Assembly: GCA_026989135.1 (NCBI GenBank)
Contig: JALSJZ010000182.1
Location: forward strand, 1 to 37,699
Length of the DNA stretch: 37,699 bases
Origin: Sedimenticola sp.
GTDB lineage: Bacteria > Pseudomonadota > Gammaproteobacteria > Chromatiales > Chromatiaceae
Direction: 5' to 3'
Part shown: positions 17,679-26,171 of the stretch, piece after piece
Layout: each line of letters opens with the position of its first letter
How positions within the stretch are numbered: position 1 is the stretch's first letter
Program-made: the position numbers and the translations under genes
The notes under the pieces: generated by a model
What the model was told of the DNA's origin: nothing
The model's input: the letters and a program-made list of their open reading frames with translations, nothing else
Databases searched by the model: none

Positions 17679-18623
17679 TTATCCCCCAATAGTATGAAAG
17701 TATTCAGCAAATTTATGGTAGAGCGGAATACCAAAAATAATGTTGAACGGAAAGGTTATACCAAGTGCCGCAGTGAGCGACAAGGTCGGATTGGCTTCTG
17801 GTAAGGCGATACGCATCGCTGCCGGAACCGCAATGTAGGAAGCACTCGCCGCCAAAGTTGCCAACAACATCGTACCACCAATTGAAAGCCCTAGCATTAC
17901 CCCTAGTCCACCACCAATCAACCCTGAGAAAATCGGAAAAACAACACCAAAACCAAGCAGGAACAGACCGTAGCGACGTAAACAGCTCACTTGACTCGCT
18001 GCAATCAGCCCCATTTCCAGCAGAAACAGTGCCAGTACACCTTTGAATGGATCAAAGAACAGACCGGCTATGGATTCAACGCCCTCTGGCCCGGCCACCC
18101 AGCCGATCAGCAGGCCACCCAGCAACAGCACAACACTTTTCCCCAGGAACACTTCGTGCAGCAGCTTCCCCCAGCGGGTATTTTTTGAAATACCCCGAAC
18201 CAGAACAATACCGACAAGAATGGCTGGCACCTCCAGCAACACCAGAAACAGCGGCATGTACTCTTCAAAGTAAATTTGTTGCGCCGTCAGGTAAGTGACT
18301 GCCACGGCGTAGGTACCCACACTCACCGAGCCATAATGCGCCGCCACAGATGCCGCATCCACTTTCTCGAGTCGGCCAATGTAGCGCAGCAGTGGAAAGG
18401 CCAGCAGTGGCAGTACAAAACCCATTGCAACCACAGCCATCGTGTCGGGCAGCAAATCGCCGATGGACTGTTTGGACAGCTCAATGCCGCCTTTGAGGCC
18501 AATCGCAAGCAGCAATATGATGCTGAGAAACTCATAAATCGCTGACGGCAGACGCATCTCTGCGCGCACCAGCCCCGCGCAGAGACCAAGGATAAAAAAT
18601 AGTACTACAGGATCCAGTGACAT
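17679..18623 (-). CDS. sbtA: Sodium-dependent bicarbonate transporter SbtA
   Basis: A 314-residue inner-membrane protein of the SbtA family, which imports bicarbonate with sodium and raises inorganic carbon for Rubisco. About ten hydrophobic helices alternate in two halves; visible family-like phrases are EMRLPSAIYEFLSIILLLAIGLKGG near residues 22-46, HYGSVSVGTYAVA near 96-108 and ASASYIAVPAAMRIALPEANP near 260-280. The ATG at 18623 has only a weak GGGTG ribosome site. sbtB follows after four bases, the usual pairing. No carboxysome or Rubisco gene is in the window. The presence of the pair implies carbon fixation elsewhere in the genome (inference). Confidence 0.93.
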   Translation of the reverse strand: MSLDPVVLFFILGLCAGLVRAEMRLPSAIYEFLSIILLLAIGLKGGIELSKQSIGDLLPDTMAVVAMGFVLPLLAFPLLRYIGRLEKVDAASVAAHYGSVSVGTYAVAVTYLTAQQIYFEEYMPLFLVLLEVPAILVGIVLVRGISKNTRWGKLLHEVFLGKSVVLLLGGLLIGWVAGPEGVESIAGLFFDPFKGVLALFLLEMGLIAASQVSCLRRYGLFLLGFGVVFPIFSGLIGGGLGVMLGLSIGGTMLLATLAASASYIAVPAAMRIALPEANPTLSLTAALGITFPFNIIFGIPLYHKFAEYFHTIGG

Positions 18624-19018
18624 GATTAGTTAGCACCCACTTAAAATAATTCCGTAATCAACTAAATTGCAGGTAGACATTACTGTATTAAAGACAAAAA
18701 AGCTGCATTAATCATGCTTAAACTTAATTGGCAAAACCATATACGATCATAAATGCAACAGCCTCTCAATGATCGCGAAATGTGTTCAAAAAAAGACTTT
18801 TGTCAAACTTGGGTGTTTAGCCGGTTGACCTTTAGCTCACTCCAGATGACTAGCCTCCAGGTGGCGAAGTCAGCCAATAATAGACCCCGCTGCCAGTAGA
18901 ATATGGGAGAGAATATGGGGACACATCTTCTATTCCATTATTCCATATCCTTTCCCGATAAATGCGCATACACACTGCTCCATCTGTAATCCCAGCCAGA
19001 ATCCGCACTCTCTTTAAA
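18624..19018. other. AT-rich intergenic region upstream of sbtA
   Basis: No gene is supported in these 395 bases. Near sbtA it is AT-rich and contains ATTAA (18708-18712) and TTAAT (18724-18728) around a TTAATCATGCTTAA core, a shape that could suit a LysR-type regulator, though no regulator gene is adjacent. No convincing -35/-10 pair was found. Further on, GAATATGGGA (18899-18908) and GAATATGGGG (18911-18920) form a short direct repeat leading into GGGGACACATCTT, a phrase like those near RAYT/REP elements, so the distal part may be remnant mobile DNA. Confidence 0.5.
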
Positions 19019-19924
19019 CTATGGGGCACCGCAACGCAGCCTGATCAGCACGGCCTCCCCCCGTGTGTTAAAGCGCAAGGGCACGACAGAGGTTCCAACG
19101 CAGCTACTCGTGTAACCCACCATGGCACCATGACGCCATAGACCACTGGCATAGCGACGGGGACATTTTATATTGGTGATGACAGGTATCCCTCCCGGCA
19201 GCGCAATCTGTCCACCATGGGTATGCCCTGTCAGATAGAGATGATAGCCGCAAGCGGCGGCACTGTCGGCCAGCTCCGGGGAGTGAACCAGCGCAATCCT
19301 AAAACCCTGGGGCGCATTTTTCATTGCTTCGGGCGCGGCCTCTGTATGGAACGCATGCACGTCATCGACACCTGTGATGTAGAGGCTCTCTCCGTCCTGT
19401 TCAATGACGCCGGTCTCATTGATCAAAACCCTGATGCCAATATCTTCCATCGGCTCGACCATGGCGGCACAGTCATTGTTGCCCAGTATGGCCCAGACCC
19501 CATGCCGTGATGACAGGGTCGCTGTGAGCTCTTGTAGCGGCGGCAGGACATACTCGTAGTTAGTGTAATCCTCATTGCGATAGTCCCCGGTCAGCACGAC
19601 CAGATCTGGCCGCAGCCCGGAAACCAGCTGGAGCATACGCTCTGTGGTTCCGGCCAGCGCCCCGAAGTGGGGGTCGCTCAATTGCAGGATGGAGAACCCA
19701 TCGAAGGCGGATGGCAGGTTGCTGAAGCCAAGTTCCAGGTGGTTGAGCTGGAGGTCGAGGGCGTTGTGAACCCCGCGTTGGTACAAACCGATCACCTTCA
19801 GACACTGGCTCAACACCGAGATAATCTGGTCTCTCGCCGATGGCCTGTGGCTAACTGCATCTCCCCAGCAAGCCTTCTCCATGGCGAGACGCTTCTTGTA
19901 CCAGATTTTGCGCTGTGGGTTCAA
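19019..19924 (-). CDS. Metallophosphoesterase (YkuE-like)
   Basis: A 301-residue calcineurin-like phosphoesterase. Metal-site motifs are SDPHFG near residues 83-88 (DxH), TGDYRNED near 112-119 (GD), a GNND motif near 148-151 where most relatives have GNH(D/E), a histidine in ALVHSPE near 210 and GHTHGGQ near 230. The TTG at 19924 has GAGG four bases upstream; an ATG at 19882 would shorten it by 14 residues. No clear signal peptide or membrane helix was seen, although an N-terminal hydrophobic patch lies near residues 35-47. Substrate is unknown; related proteins act on phospholipids or nucleotide-lipid intermediates. It diverges from lgt. Confidence 0.82.
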   Translation of the reverse strand: MNPQRKIWYKKRLAMEKACWGDAVSHRPSARDQIISVLSQCLKVIGLYQRGVHNALDLQLNHLELGFSNLPSAFDGFSILQLSDPHFGALAGTTERMLQLVSGLRPDLVVLTGDYRNEDYTNYEYVLPPLQELTATLSSRHGVWAILGNNDCAAMVEPMEDIGIRVLINETGVIEQDGESLYITGVDDVHAFHTEAAPEAMKNAPQGFRIALVHSPELADSAAACGYHLYLTGHTHGGQIALPGGIPVITNIKCPRRYASGLWRHGAMVGYTSSCVGTSVVPLRFNTRGEAVLIRLRCGAP

Positions 19925-20077
19925 GGTGCCTCGGTGAAGGTCATTTGCACACCAACCATAGTAACCAAATATGGCTGGATGTCGATGCTCATCAGATTGC
20001 GGCCACTCTAAGTTTCCTCTTTAAATGCCCATGGCTGGGCATCACATTTGCCTCTGATTCAGTTAAGATCACACCCC

Positions 20078-20917
20078 ATGCTGACCTATCCCGATATTGA
20101 CCCCGTTCTTGTTGCCCTTGGCCCTCTTCAGGTTCACTGGTATGGCCTGATGTATCTGATCGCCTTTGCCAGTGCCTGGTGGCTGGGTCGGCTGCGCGCA
20201 GCACGCCCCGGCTCTGGCTGGAAGCCGGAGGCCGTGGATGACATGCTTTTTTGGGGAGCACTCGGCGTGGTGCTGGGCGGGCGTGTCGGTTATGTGCTGT
20301 TTTATGATTTCTCCCGCTTTCTTGATGACCCACTGATTCTGCTTGCCGTCTGGCAGGGTGGCATGTCCTTTCATGGCGGCTTTTTGGGTGTGCTGGTGGC
20401 CATGTGGTTTTTTGCCCGGCGGCAGAAGATGGGCTTTTTCCAGATGATGGATTTTGTCGCCCCACTGGTACCCATCGGCCTGGGCGCCGGGCGTATGGGC
20501 AACTTCATCAATGGCGAATTGTGGGGTGCACCAAGTGATCTGCCCTGGGCCATGCGCGTCCCCTGCAGAGAATTTGTTGAGCTCTGCACCTATAAACTAC
20601 AGCTGCCACCGGGTACAGAATTTACTCCGCCACTGCATCCCAACCAGCTCTATGAGGCCGCCCTGGAAGGGGTGGCGCTGTTTCTTCTGTTATGGCTCTT
20701 CTCCGCCAGACCCCGGCCTGTGATGGCGGTCTCTGCTCTGTTCTTGCTGGGGTACGGGCTGTTTCGATTCGCCATTGAGTTTGTACGCATACCCGACGCA
20801 CACCTTGGCTATCTCGCCTTTGATTGGGTCACCATGGGGCAGATCCTCAGTCTGCCGATGATCATTGGCGGCATAATCCTTTTTGCTCTGGCCTATCGAA
20901 AAAAGGGAGCGGTGTAG
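20078..20917 (+). CDS. lgt: Prolipoprotein diacylglyceryl transferase Lgt
   Basis: Lgt adds diacylglycerol to the lipobox cysteine of prolipoproteins at the inner membrane, the first step for lipoproteins such as the lpoA and dolP products here. The ATG at 20078 gives 279 residues and the typical opening [20 protein letters not shown]; an upstream TTG at 20048 is unlikely. About seven membrane helices, HGGFLG near 99-104 with the essential histidine, and the signature [13 protein letters not shown] at 138-150 are visible. thyA starts two bases after the stop. A seven-base palindrome (20025-20042) lies just upstream. Confidence 0.97.
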   Translation: MLTYPDIDPVLVALGPLQVHWYGLMYLIAFASAWWLGRLRAARPGSGWKPEAVDDMLFWGALGVVLGGRVGYVLFYDFSRFLDDPLILLAVWQGGMSFHGGFLGVLVAMWFFARRQKMGFFQMMDFVAPLVPIGLGAGRMGNFINGELWGAPSDLPWAMRVPCREFVELCTYKLQLPPGTEFTPPLHPNQLYEAALEGVALFLLLWLFSARPRPVMAVSALFLLGYGLFRFAIEFVRIPDAHLGYLAFDWVTMGQILSLPMIIGGIILFALAYRKKGAV

Positions 20918-20919
20918 TT

Positions 20920-21714
20920 ATGCAGCAGTATCTGGATCTGATGCGCCATGTGCGGGATAACGGCATCCGCAAGGAGGATCGCACCGGCACTGGCACCCTC
21001 AGTATCTTCGGCCATCAGATGCGCTTTGATCTGGCTGCCGGCTTCCCTGCCATCACCACCAAGAAGCTGCATCTACGCTCGATCATCCACGAGCTGCTGT
21101 GGTTTTTGCAGGGTGACACCAATATCCAATATCTAAAGGATAACGGCGTGCGCATCTGGGATGAGTGGGCCGATGAACAGGGCGACCTGGGGCCGGTCTA
21201 CGGCTACCAATGGCGCAGCTGGCCTGCGCCGGATGGTGGCTCCATCGACCAGATCAGCCAGCTGCTGGAGCAGATCCGCAACAATCCTGACTCCCGGCGG
21301 CTGCTGGTCACGGCCTGGAACCCGGCCTATGTCGATCAGATGGCGCTGCCGCCCTGCCACTGCCTGTTTCAATTCTACGTGGCGGAGGGAAGGCTCTCCT
21401 GCCAGCTCTATCAGCGCAGCGCCGACATCTTTCTCGGCGTGCCCTTCAATATCGCCTCATACGCCCTGCTGACATTGATGATGGCGCAGATCACCGGCCT
21501 GCAGCCCGGCGAGTTCATCCACACCTTTGGCGATGCCCATCTCTACCTCAACCATCTGCAGCAGGTAGAGCTGCAACTCGCACGCGAGCCGCTCCCCCTG
21601 CCCACGATGCAGCTGAACCCGGCAGTGGATTCACTGTTTGATTTCACCTACGATGATTTTAAGCTGCTGGATTATCAATTCCATCCCCACATCAAGGCAC
21701 CCGTAGCCGTCTAG
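20920..21714 (+). CDS. thyA: Thymidylate synthase ThyA
   Basis: ThyA converts dUMP to dTMP with methylene-tetrahydrofolate. The ATG at 20920 gives 264 residues, the standard length, and the start [20 protein letters not shown]; a frame extending to 20824 lies inside lgt and is rejected. Catalytic Cys146 lies in [12 protein letters not shown], with [10 protein letters not shown] before it and [19 protein letters not shown] after it. The stop is followed after 11 bases by folA, which regenerates the tetrahydrofolate that ThyA uses up, and lgt is two bases upstream, so lgt-thyA-folA form one operon. Confidence 0.98.
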   Translation: MQQYLDLMRHVRDNGIRKEDRTGTGTLSIFGHQMRFDLAAGFPAITTKKLHLRSIIHELLWFLQGDTNIQYLKDNGVRIWDEWADEQGDLGPVYGYQWRSWPAPDGGSIDQISQLLEQIRNNPDSRRLLVTAWNPAYVDQMALPPCHCLFQFYVAEGRLSCQLYQRSADIFLGVPFNIASYALLTLMMAQITGLQPGEFIHTFGDAHLYLNHLQQVELQLAREPLPLPTMQLNPAVDSLFDFTYDDFKLLDYQFHPHIKAPVAV

Positions 21715-21725
21715 CCGGGATCTGT

Positions 21726-22229
21726 ATGAAGCACCAGTGCCCAATCATCTCCCTGATCGCCGCCGTGGCCAATAACCGGGTTATCGGTATCAATAACCAG
21801 ATGCCCTGGCACCTGCCCGCTGACCTGCGCCACTTCAAGGCGCTCACGGTTGGCAAGCCGATTATCATGGGGCGCAAGACATGGGAGTCGCTGCCCGGCC
21901 TGCTACCGGATCGACCCCATATTGTGGTGACCCGAAGACCGGACTACCGGGCCAAAGGATGCCGGGTCGTTCACTCCATCGAAGCGGCACTGGCGGCTGC
22001 CGGTGATGTTCCCGAAGTGATGATCGTCGGAGGTGCCGCCCTGTACAGCGCCATGCTGCCACAGGCTGATCGCATCTATCTCACGCAGGTGGAGACCACC
22101 GTGGCAGGGGATGCCTTTTTCCCCGACCATGACCCCGCGCAGTGGCGGATCACCGCTCAGGAGGAACATGCAGCCGATGAAAAAAACCCGTTTCCATACC
22201 AATTTTTAACCCTGGAGCGTCGCAGCTAA
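21726..22229 (+). CDS. folA: Dihydrofolate reductase FolA
   Basis: FolA reduces dihydrofolate to tetrahydrofolate with NADPH. The 167-residue protein starts with PIISLIAAVANNRVIG, has NQMPWHLPADLRHF with the catalytic acidic residue, GRKTWESLPG for NADPH binding and MIVGGAALYSAMLPQADRIYLT. Length and motif order are normal. It is the last gene of lgt-thyA-folA. The 76 bases that follow lead to an unrelated lipoprotein gene. Confidence 0.97.
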   Translation: MKHQCPIISLIAAVANNRVIGINNQMPWHLPADLRHFKALTVGKPIIMGRKTWESLPGLLPDRPHIVVTRRPDYRAKGCRVVHSIEAALAAAGDVPEVMIVGGAALYSAMLPQADRIYLTQVETTVAGDAFFPDHDPAQWRITAQEEHAADEKNPFPYQFLTLERRS

Positions 22230-22305
22230 AAAATTGCCCCTTGCATAAAAACCAACTCCGGCGTTAAGGTATTGCAACCCATGCAGGTTAAAAAGGCGAA
22301 GCAGA

Positions 22306-23214
22306 ATGAAGATTTTCACTAGGCATGCCGTTGCAACCGTTGCTGTTTTTCTCCTGATTGGCTGTCAAAGCACCCCTTCCATACAGCCGGCCACACAGGC
22401 CAAGATTACCGGCTTTACCCCTTTTGGCGTGGCTGGCGGCTATGATGTTGGCTCGCTGATCGACTACTCCAACCAAAACTATAAAACCCTCTTCACATCA
22501 GAATATATTGAGCGCAACGCCAGACCTGAGGCTCAAAAAGGGCTGAACACGCTCTTCCACACACCGCTGCAAGCGGTCTCGCCCCGCTACAACGACAACC
22601 AGAAAAGACAGTTCATGGAGGCGATCAAGCGCACCCTGCTTGCGGGACGCTTCAACCTCTCTGACCGTGCGAAGGCGGCCATAGATAAAATAGTTAAAAT
22701 CGATATTGCTGTGGCATCAGCCGCCAAGAAGTCTGCTGCGGCACCTGAGGCACTGCAATACAGGCTGATTGAAGCCCTCCCGCCAACCGGGGGCGTCATC
22801 ATCGGGATAAAGGCCAAGACCGGCATGGCCAAGACCGCCGTTGCCGTGACCAGCATACTGATCTTTAAACGAGCCACGGTGACACTCTACTTCGATCGCT
22901 CGGTTGGCACTGCCGAACGGATAGAGATTTTTGACAAGAGCTATTTTGATAACCGGGTAGTGATCAAGCTTGGCTCACAGACAGAGAACAGCCTGCGGAT
23001 CGAGTATACCCAGCCCACGGTCGTTGCATTCAAGGGGTTCCGGTTTGATAAGCAGGCTTTGCGCTTTTATATAAAAAACGGCAGGCTGCCCTCAGCAAAA
23101 GAGTCTCTCGCGCTCACCTCTGCACAACAGCCGCTGGCGAGGGCAACGACGGCCACCTCTAAAAAGAGATCGGTCAACGACAGTGATATGTATGACGTAC
23201 CCTGGGGGCCCTGA
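22306..23214 (+). CDS. Predicted lipoprotein, unknown function
   Basis: A 302-residue protein beginning with a lipoprotein signal peptide: KIFTRHAVATVAVFLLIGC with the lipobox cysteine at residue 20, and a +2 residue (Gln) that favours outer-membrane sorting. The body is basic and lysine-rich in places (IDKIVKIDIAVASAAKKSAA, about 125-150) with a hydrophobic glycine-rich stretch PPTGGVIIGIKAKTGMAKTAVAV near 160-182 and beta-rich segments after it. The C-terminus is basic, then acidic (SKKRSVNDSDMYDVPWGP). I recognise no family. It starts at ATG 22306 after AAGGCGAAGCAG and ends three bases before the convergent oxidase gene. Confidence 0.75.
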   Translation: MKIFTRHAVATVAVFLLIGCQSTPSIQPATQAKITGFTPFGVAGGYDVGSLIDYSNQNYKTLFTSEYIERNARPEAQKGLNTLFHTPLQAVSPRYNDNQKRQFMEAIKRTLLAGRFNLSDRAKAAIDKIVKIDIAVASAAKKSAAAPEALQYRLIEALPPTGGVIIGIKAKTGMAKTAVAVTSILIFKRATVTLYFDRSVGTAERIEIFDKSYFDNRVVIKLGSQTENSLRIEYTQPTVVAFKGFRFDKQALRFYIKNGRLPSAKESLALTSAQQPLARATTATSKKRSVNDSDMYDVPWGP

Positions 23215-23217
23215 TAG

Positions 23218-24618
23218 TTACTCTACCGGCAGCCCCTTGCCCGGGTTGAGGATATTGTTTGGGTCAAACTGATGGCGGATGCCATGCATCAGTCGCAGGG
23301 TGGCGGGATCGATCTCACGCCCGACAAAATCCCTCTTCTCCAGCCCCACGCCATGCTCACCCGACAGGGTGCCATCCAGCTTCAACACCAGATCGAAGGT
23401 GTCGCTGAGACAGTCTGCCGCCCGCTGCATCTCAGCCGGATCATCGGGATTGACCAGCAGGTTGACATGGATATTGCCATTGCCTGCATGGCCAAAATTG
23501 ACGATACGAATCCGGTGCTGCTCCGCCAGCTGCTCCAGCCCGCTGATCAGCGCCGGGATATGGGAGACCGGCACCACGACATCCTCATTGATCTTCTTGG
23601 GTGCGACATTGCGCAGGGCGGGTGAGAGCGCCTTGCGCGTCTTCCACAGTGCTGTCACCTCTGCTGTGGTTTTGGCACGGTAGAGATCGACCAGACCCTC
23701 CACCCTGGCCGCCTGCTCGATAGCGGCAGCAGCTTGGCTCAACCCGTGCTCCGGGCCGTCCACCTCAATCATCAGCAGGGCGCCCACCTCATCATCCAGT
23801 TGCAGATCCGAGAAGTTGCGCACCATCGCTATTGCCGCCCCATCCATAAACTCCAGGGCACAGGGGGTGACGGGCTGCGCCATGATGGCGGAGACGGCCG
23901 CCGCCGCTGAGTGGATATCCCGATAGGTGGCGCGCAGGGTGCATTTTGCCTCCGGCAGCGGCGTCAGCTTGAGCGTGGCTTCGGTGATGATGGCCAGCGT
24001 CCCCTCCGAGCCGATCAGCAGGCGGGTCAGGTCATACCCCACCACACCCTTGGTGGTCATGGTGCCGGTTTTAATCTCCTCTCCCAGGCCGGTGATGGCA
24101 CGCAGGCCCAGGGTATTCTCGCGCACAGTGCCATATTTTACGGCACGGGGGCCCGCCGAGTTATAGGCCAGATTGCCCCCCAGGGTGCAGACTGCCGCGC
24201 TGGAGGGGTCGGGCGGCCAGAAGAACCCATGCCCGGCAAGCGCCTGTTGCAGCGCCTGGTTGGTGACACCGGGCTCTACCCGGGCCAGGCGGTTGGCCGG
24301 GTCGATCTCCAGAATCTGCGCCATGCGCTCCAGCGAGAGCACCATGCCGCCTCGATCCGGTACCGTGGCCCCCGTTGTGCCGGTGCCGCGACCGCGCGCG
24401 ATCAGCGGGATCTTCTCCCGGTTGCAGAGCCGCACCAGATCACGCACCTGTTCATGCGTGGTGGCAAAAGCGACTGCCTGCGGGAGCGCCTGTCGGCGGC
24501 TGTTATCGTAGCCATAGGGCCAGCAGTCGGCGGGATCCGTCAGCAGACCCTTCTGGCCGGTGATGGCCTGCAACTCACCGATCAGTGATGGCGCAAGTGG
24601 TGCGTCAGTAGTATTCAA
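23218..24618 (-). CDS. FAD-linked oxidase, GlcD/D-lactate dehydrogenase type
   Basis: A 466-residue flavoprotein of the FAD-oxidase family. The PCMH FAD domain shows ARGRGTGTTGATVP near 73-86 and CTLGGNLAYNSAGPRAVKYG; the C-terminal domain shows VNFGHAGNGNIHVNLL near 373-388, GTLSGEHGVGLEKR near 415-428 and the ending FDPNNILNPGKGLP. Such enzymes oxidise D-lactate, glycolate or D-2-hydroxyglutarate and pass electrons to a quinone or partner protein. No glcE or glcF partner is adjacent. The start is a TTG at 24618, inside the end of dolP (14-base overlap), with AAGG close upstream; this suggests coupling to the dolP transcript but is the least certain part. Confidence 0.88.
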   Translation of the reverse strand: MNTTDAPLAPSLIGELQAITGQKGLLTDPADCWPYGYDNSRRQALPQAVAFATTHEQVRDLVRLCNREKIPLIARGRGTGTTGATVPDRGGMVLSLERMAQILEIDPANRLARVEPGVTNQALQQALAGHGFFWPPDPSSAAVCTLGGNLAYNSAGPRAVKYGTVRENTLGLRAITGLGEEIKTGTMTTKGVVGYDLTRLLIGSEGTLAIITEATLKLTPLPEAKCTLRATYRDIHSAAAAVSAIMAQPVTPCALEFMDGAAIAMVRNFSDLQLDDEVGALLMIEVDGPEHGLSQAAAAIEQAARVEGLVDLYRAKTTAEVTALWKTRKALSPALRNVAPKKINEDVVVPVSHIPALISGLEQLAEQHRIRIVNFGHAGNGNIHVNLLVNPDDPAEMQRAADCLSDTFDLVLKLDGTLSGEHGVGLEKRDFVGREIDPATLRLMHGIRHQFDPNNILNPGKGLPVE

Positions 24619-25180
24619 AGACCTTGACCACCCGCTTCACACCAGTGACAAAACGCACCTTCTCGGCAACCTGATGCGCCTCTTGCTGGCTGATGATGCC
24701 CATTAAAAATACCGTGCCCTGTGATGTCACCACCTTCACCCGGGTTGGATCAAAGCCCTTGGCATCAATCCTCAGCAGCTCCAGCTTGACCTTAGCGGTC
24801 AGGTAGGCATCGTTGGTTTGATCCAGCAGTGTGCCACTTGGCGAAACCAGCACCTCATTATGCACCCGCTCAACCCGCTGGATATTACTGACCAGTCTGG
24901 CAAAGTGGTCACTGACCTCCTGGGTATCCGCCTCCCCTGTCAGAAGCACCTTCAGGTTATAGCTGGTGATGCTGATATTGCTGCGTTTGCTGATCTCCGG
25001 ATGATCCATCAGCAGCTTCAACGCCTTGATCTCAATGGCCTGATCCTCCAGCATGGTAGGCACCGTGCGGCGGTCATGCACAGCGGCCACCCCTGTTGCG
25101 GCACCACCCACCACCGCTGTGGTACAGCCCAAAAGCTGCGACATCAGCAGCACCAGTGCCATCAGAAAAATTGCTCTCAT
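24605..25180 (-). CDS. dolP: BON-domain outer-membrane lipoprotein DolP (YraP)
   Basis: A 191-residue lipoprotein with a signal peptide ending in the lipobox LLGC (Cys19) and two BON domains (about residues 46-115 and 125-191), the second containing TSQGTVFLMGIISQQEAHQV and ending VKRVVKVFEYY. DolP is an outer-membrane lipoprotein that binds anionic phospholipid and helps membrane integrity and the BAM machinery. The ATG has AAGGAG nine bases upstream. It follows diaA by 18 bases, the same order as in E. coli yraO-yraP, which supports the name. Confidence 0.93.
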   Translation of the reverse strand: MRAIFLMALVLLMSQLLGCTTAVVGGAATGVAAVHDRRTVPTMLEDQAIEIKALKLLMDHPEISKRSNISITSYNLKVLLTGEADTQEVSDHFARLVSNIQRVERVHNEVLVSPSGTLLDQTNDAYLTAKVKLELLRIDAKGFDPTRVKVVTSQGTVFLMGIISQQEAHQVAEKVRFVTGVKRVVKVFEYY

Positions 25181-25198
25181 CGTTGGTTACTCCTTTGT

Positions 25199-25795
<597 letters not shown>

Positions 25796-25802
25796 CTATT
25801 GA

Positions 25803-26171
25803 TTAAAAAGTGGCCTGAAAGGCATCCTTGATCCAGTCGATATTCTGCTGCTCTCTGCCCACAATAGCCAGCATATCCAGGCGGCAGCGGGGCATATTTC
25901 GCCCACTGTTGGATTGCAGGTAGTGGGCTGCGGCCGCGCAGATGCGCCGCTGTTTGGCTGGGGTGACGCTCTCGGCAGGTGATCCAAACCCGGTACTTTT
26001 CCGGTAGCGTACCTCGATAAAGACCAGGGTTGCGCCATCGCGCATGATCAGGTCGATCTCACCCTGTCGGCAGCGGTAGTTCTGCGCCACCAGTCGCAGA
26101 CCCTGCTGTTCCAGATAGATCCGCGCTTGCTCTTCTGCCCTGGCACCGCACTCACCCGGTGCTGGCCTCAT
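25803..26171 (-). CDS. yraN: YraN family (UPF0102) nuclease-like protein
   Basis: A 122-residue UPF0102 protein. Visible is the restriction-endonuclease-like motif pattern: GARAEEQARIYLEQQG near the N-terminus, then GEIDLIMRDGATLVFIEVRYRK, where the aspartate and the EVRYR glutamate correspond to the metal-binding residues of this fold. Cellular function is not established. The ATG overlaps the lpoA stop by four bases (ATGA), so translation is coupled to lpoA. Confidence 0.93.
   Translation of the reverse strand: MRPAPGECGARAEEQARIYLEQQGLRLVAQNYRCRQGEIDLIMRDGATLVFIEVRYRKSTGFGSPAESVTPAKQRRICAAAAHYLQSNSGRNMPRCRLDMLAIVGREQQNIDWIKDAFQATF

Noticed and set aside
20824-20919. Longer ThyA start inside lgt
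   Set aside because: The extra residues overlap lgt out of frame, and the ATG at 20920 gives the standard 264-residue enzyme.
23272-24588. Long forward frames opposite the GlcD-type oxidase
   Set aside because: They are antisense shadows of a GC-rich gene with clear flavoprotein motifs on the reverse strand.
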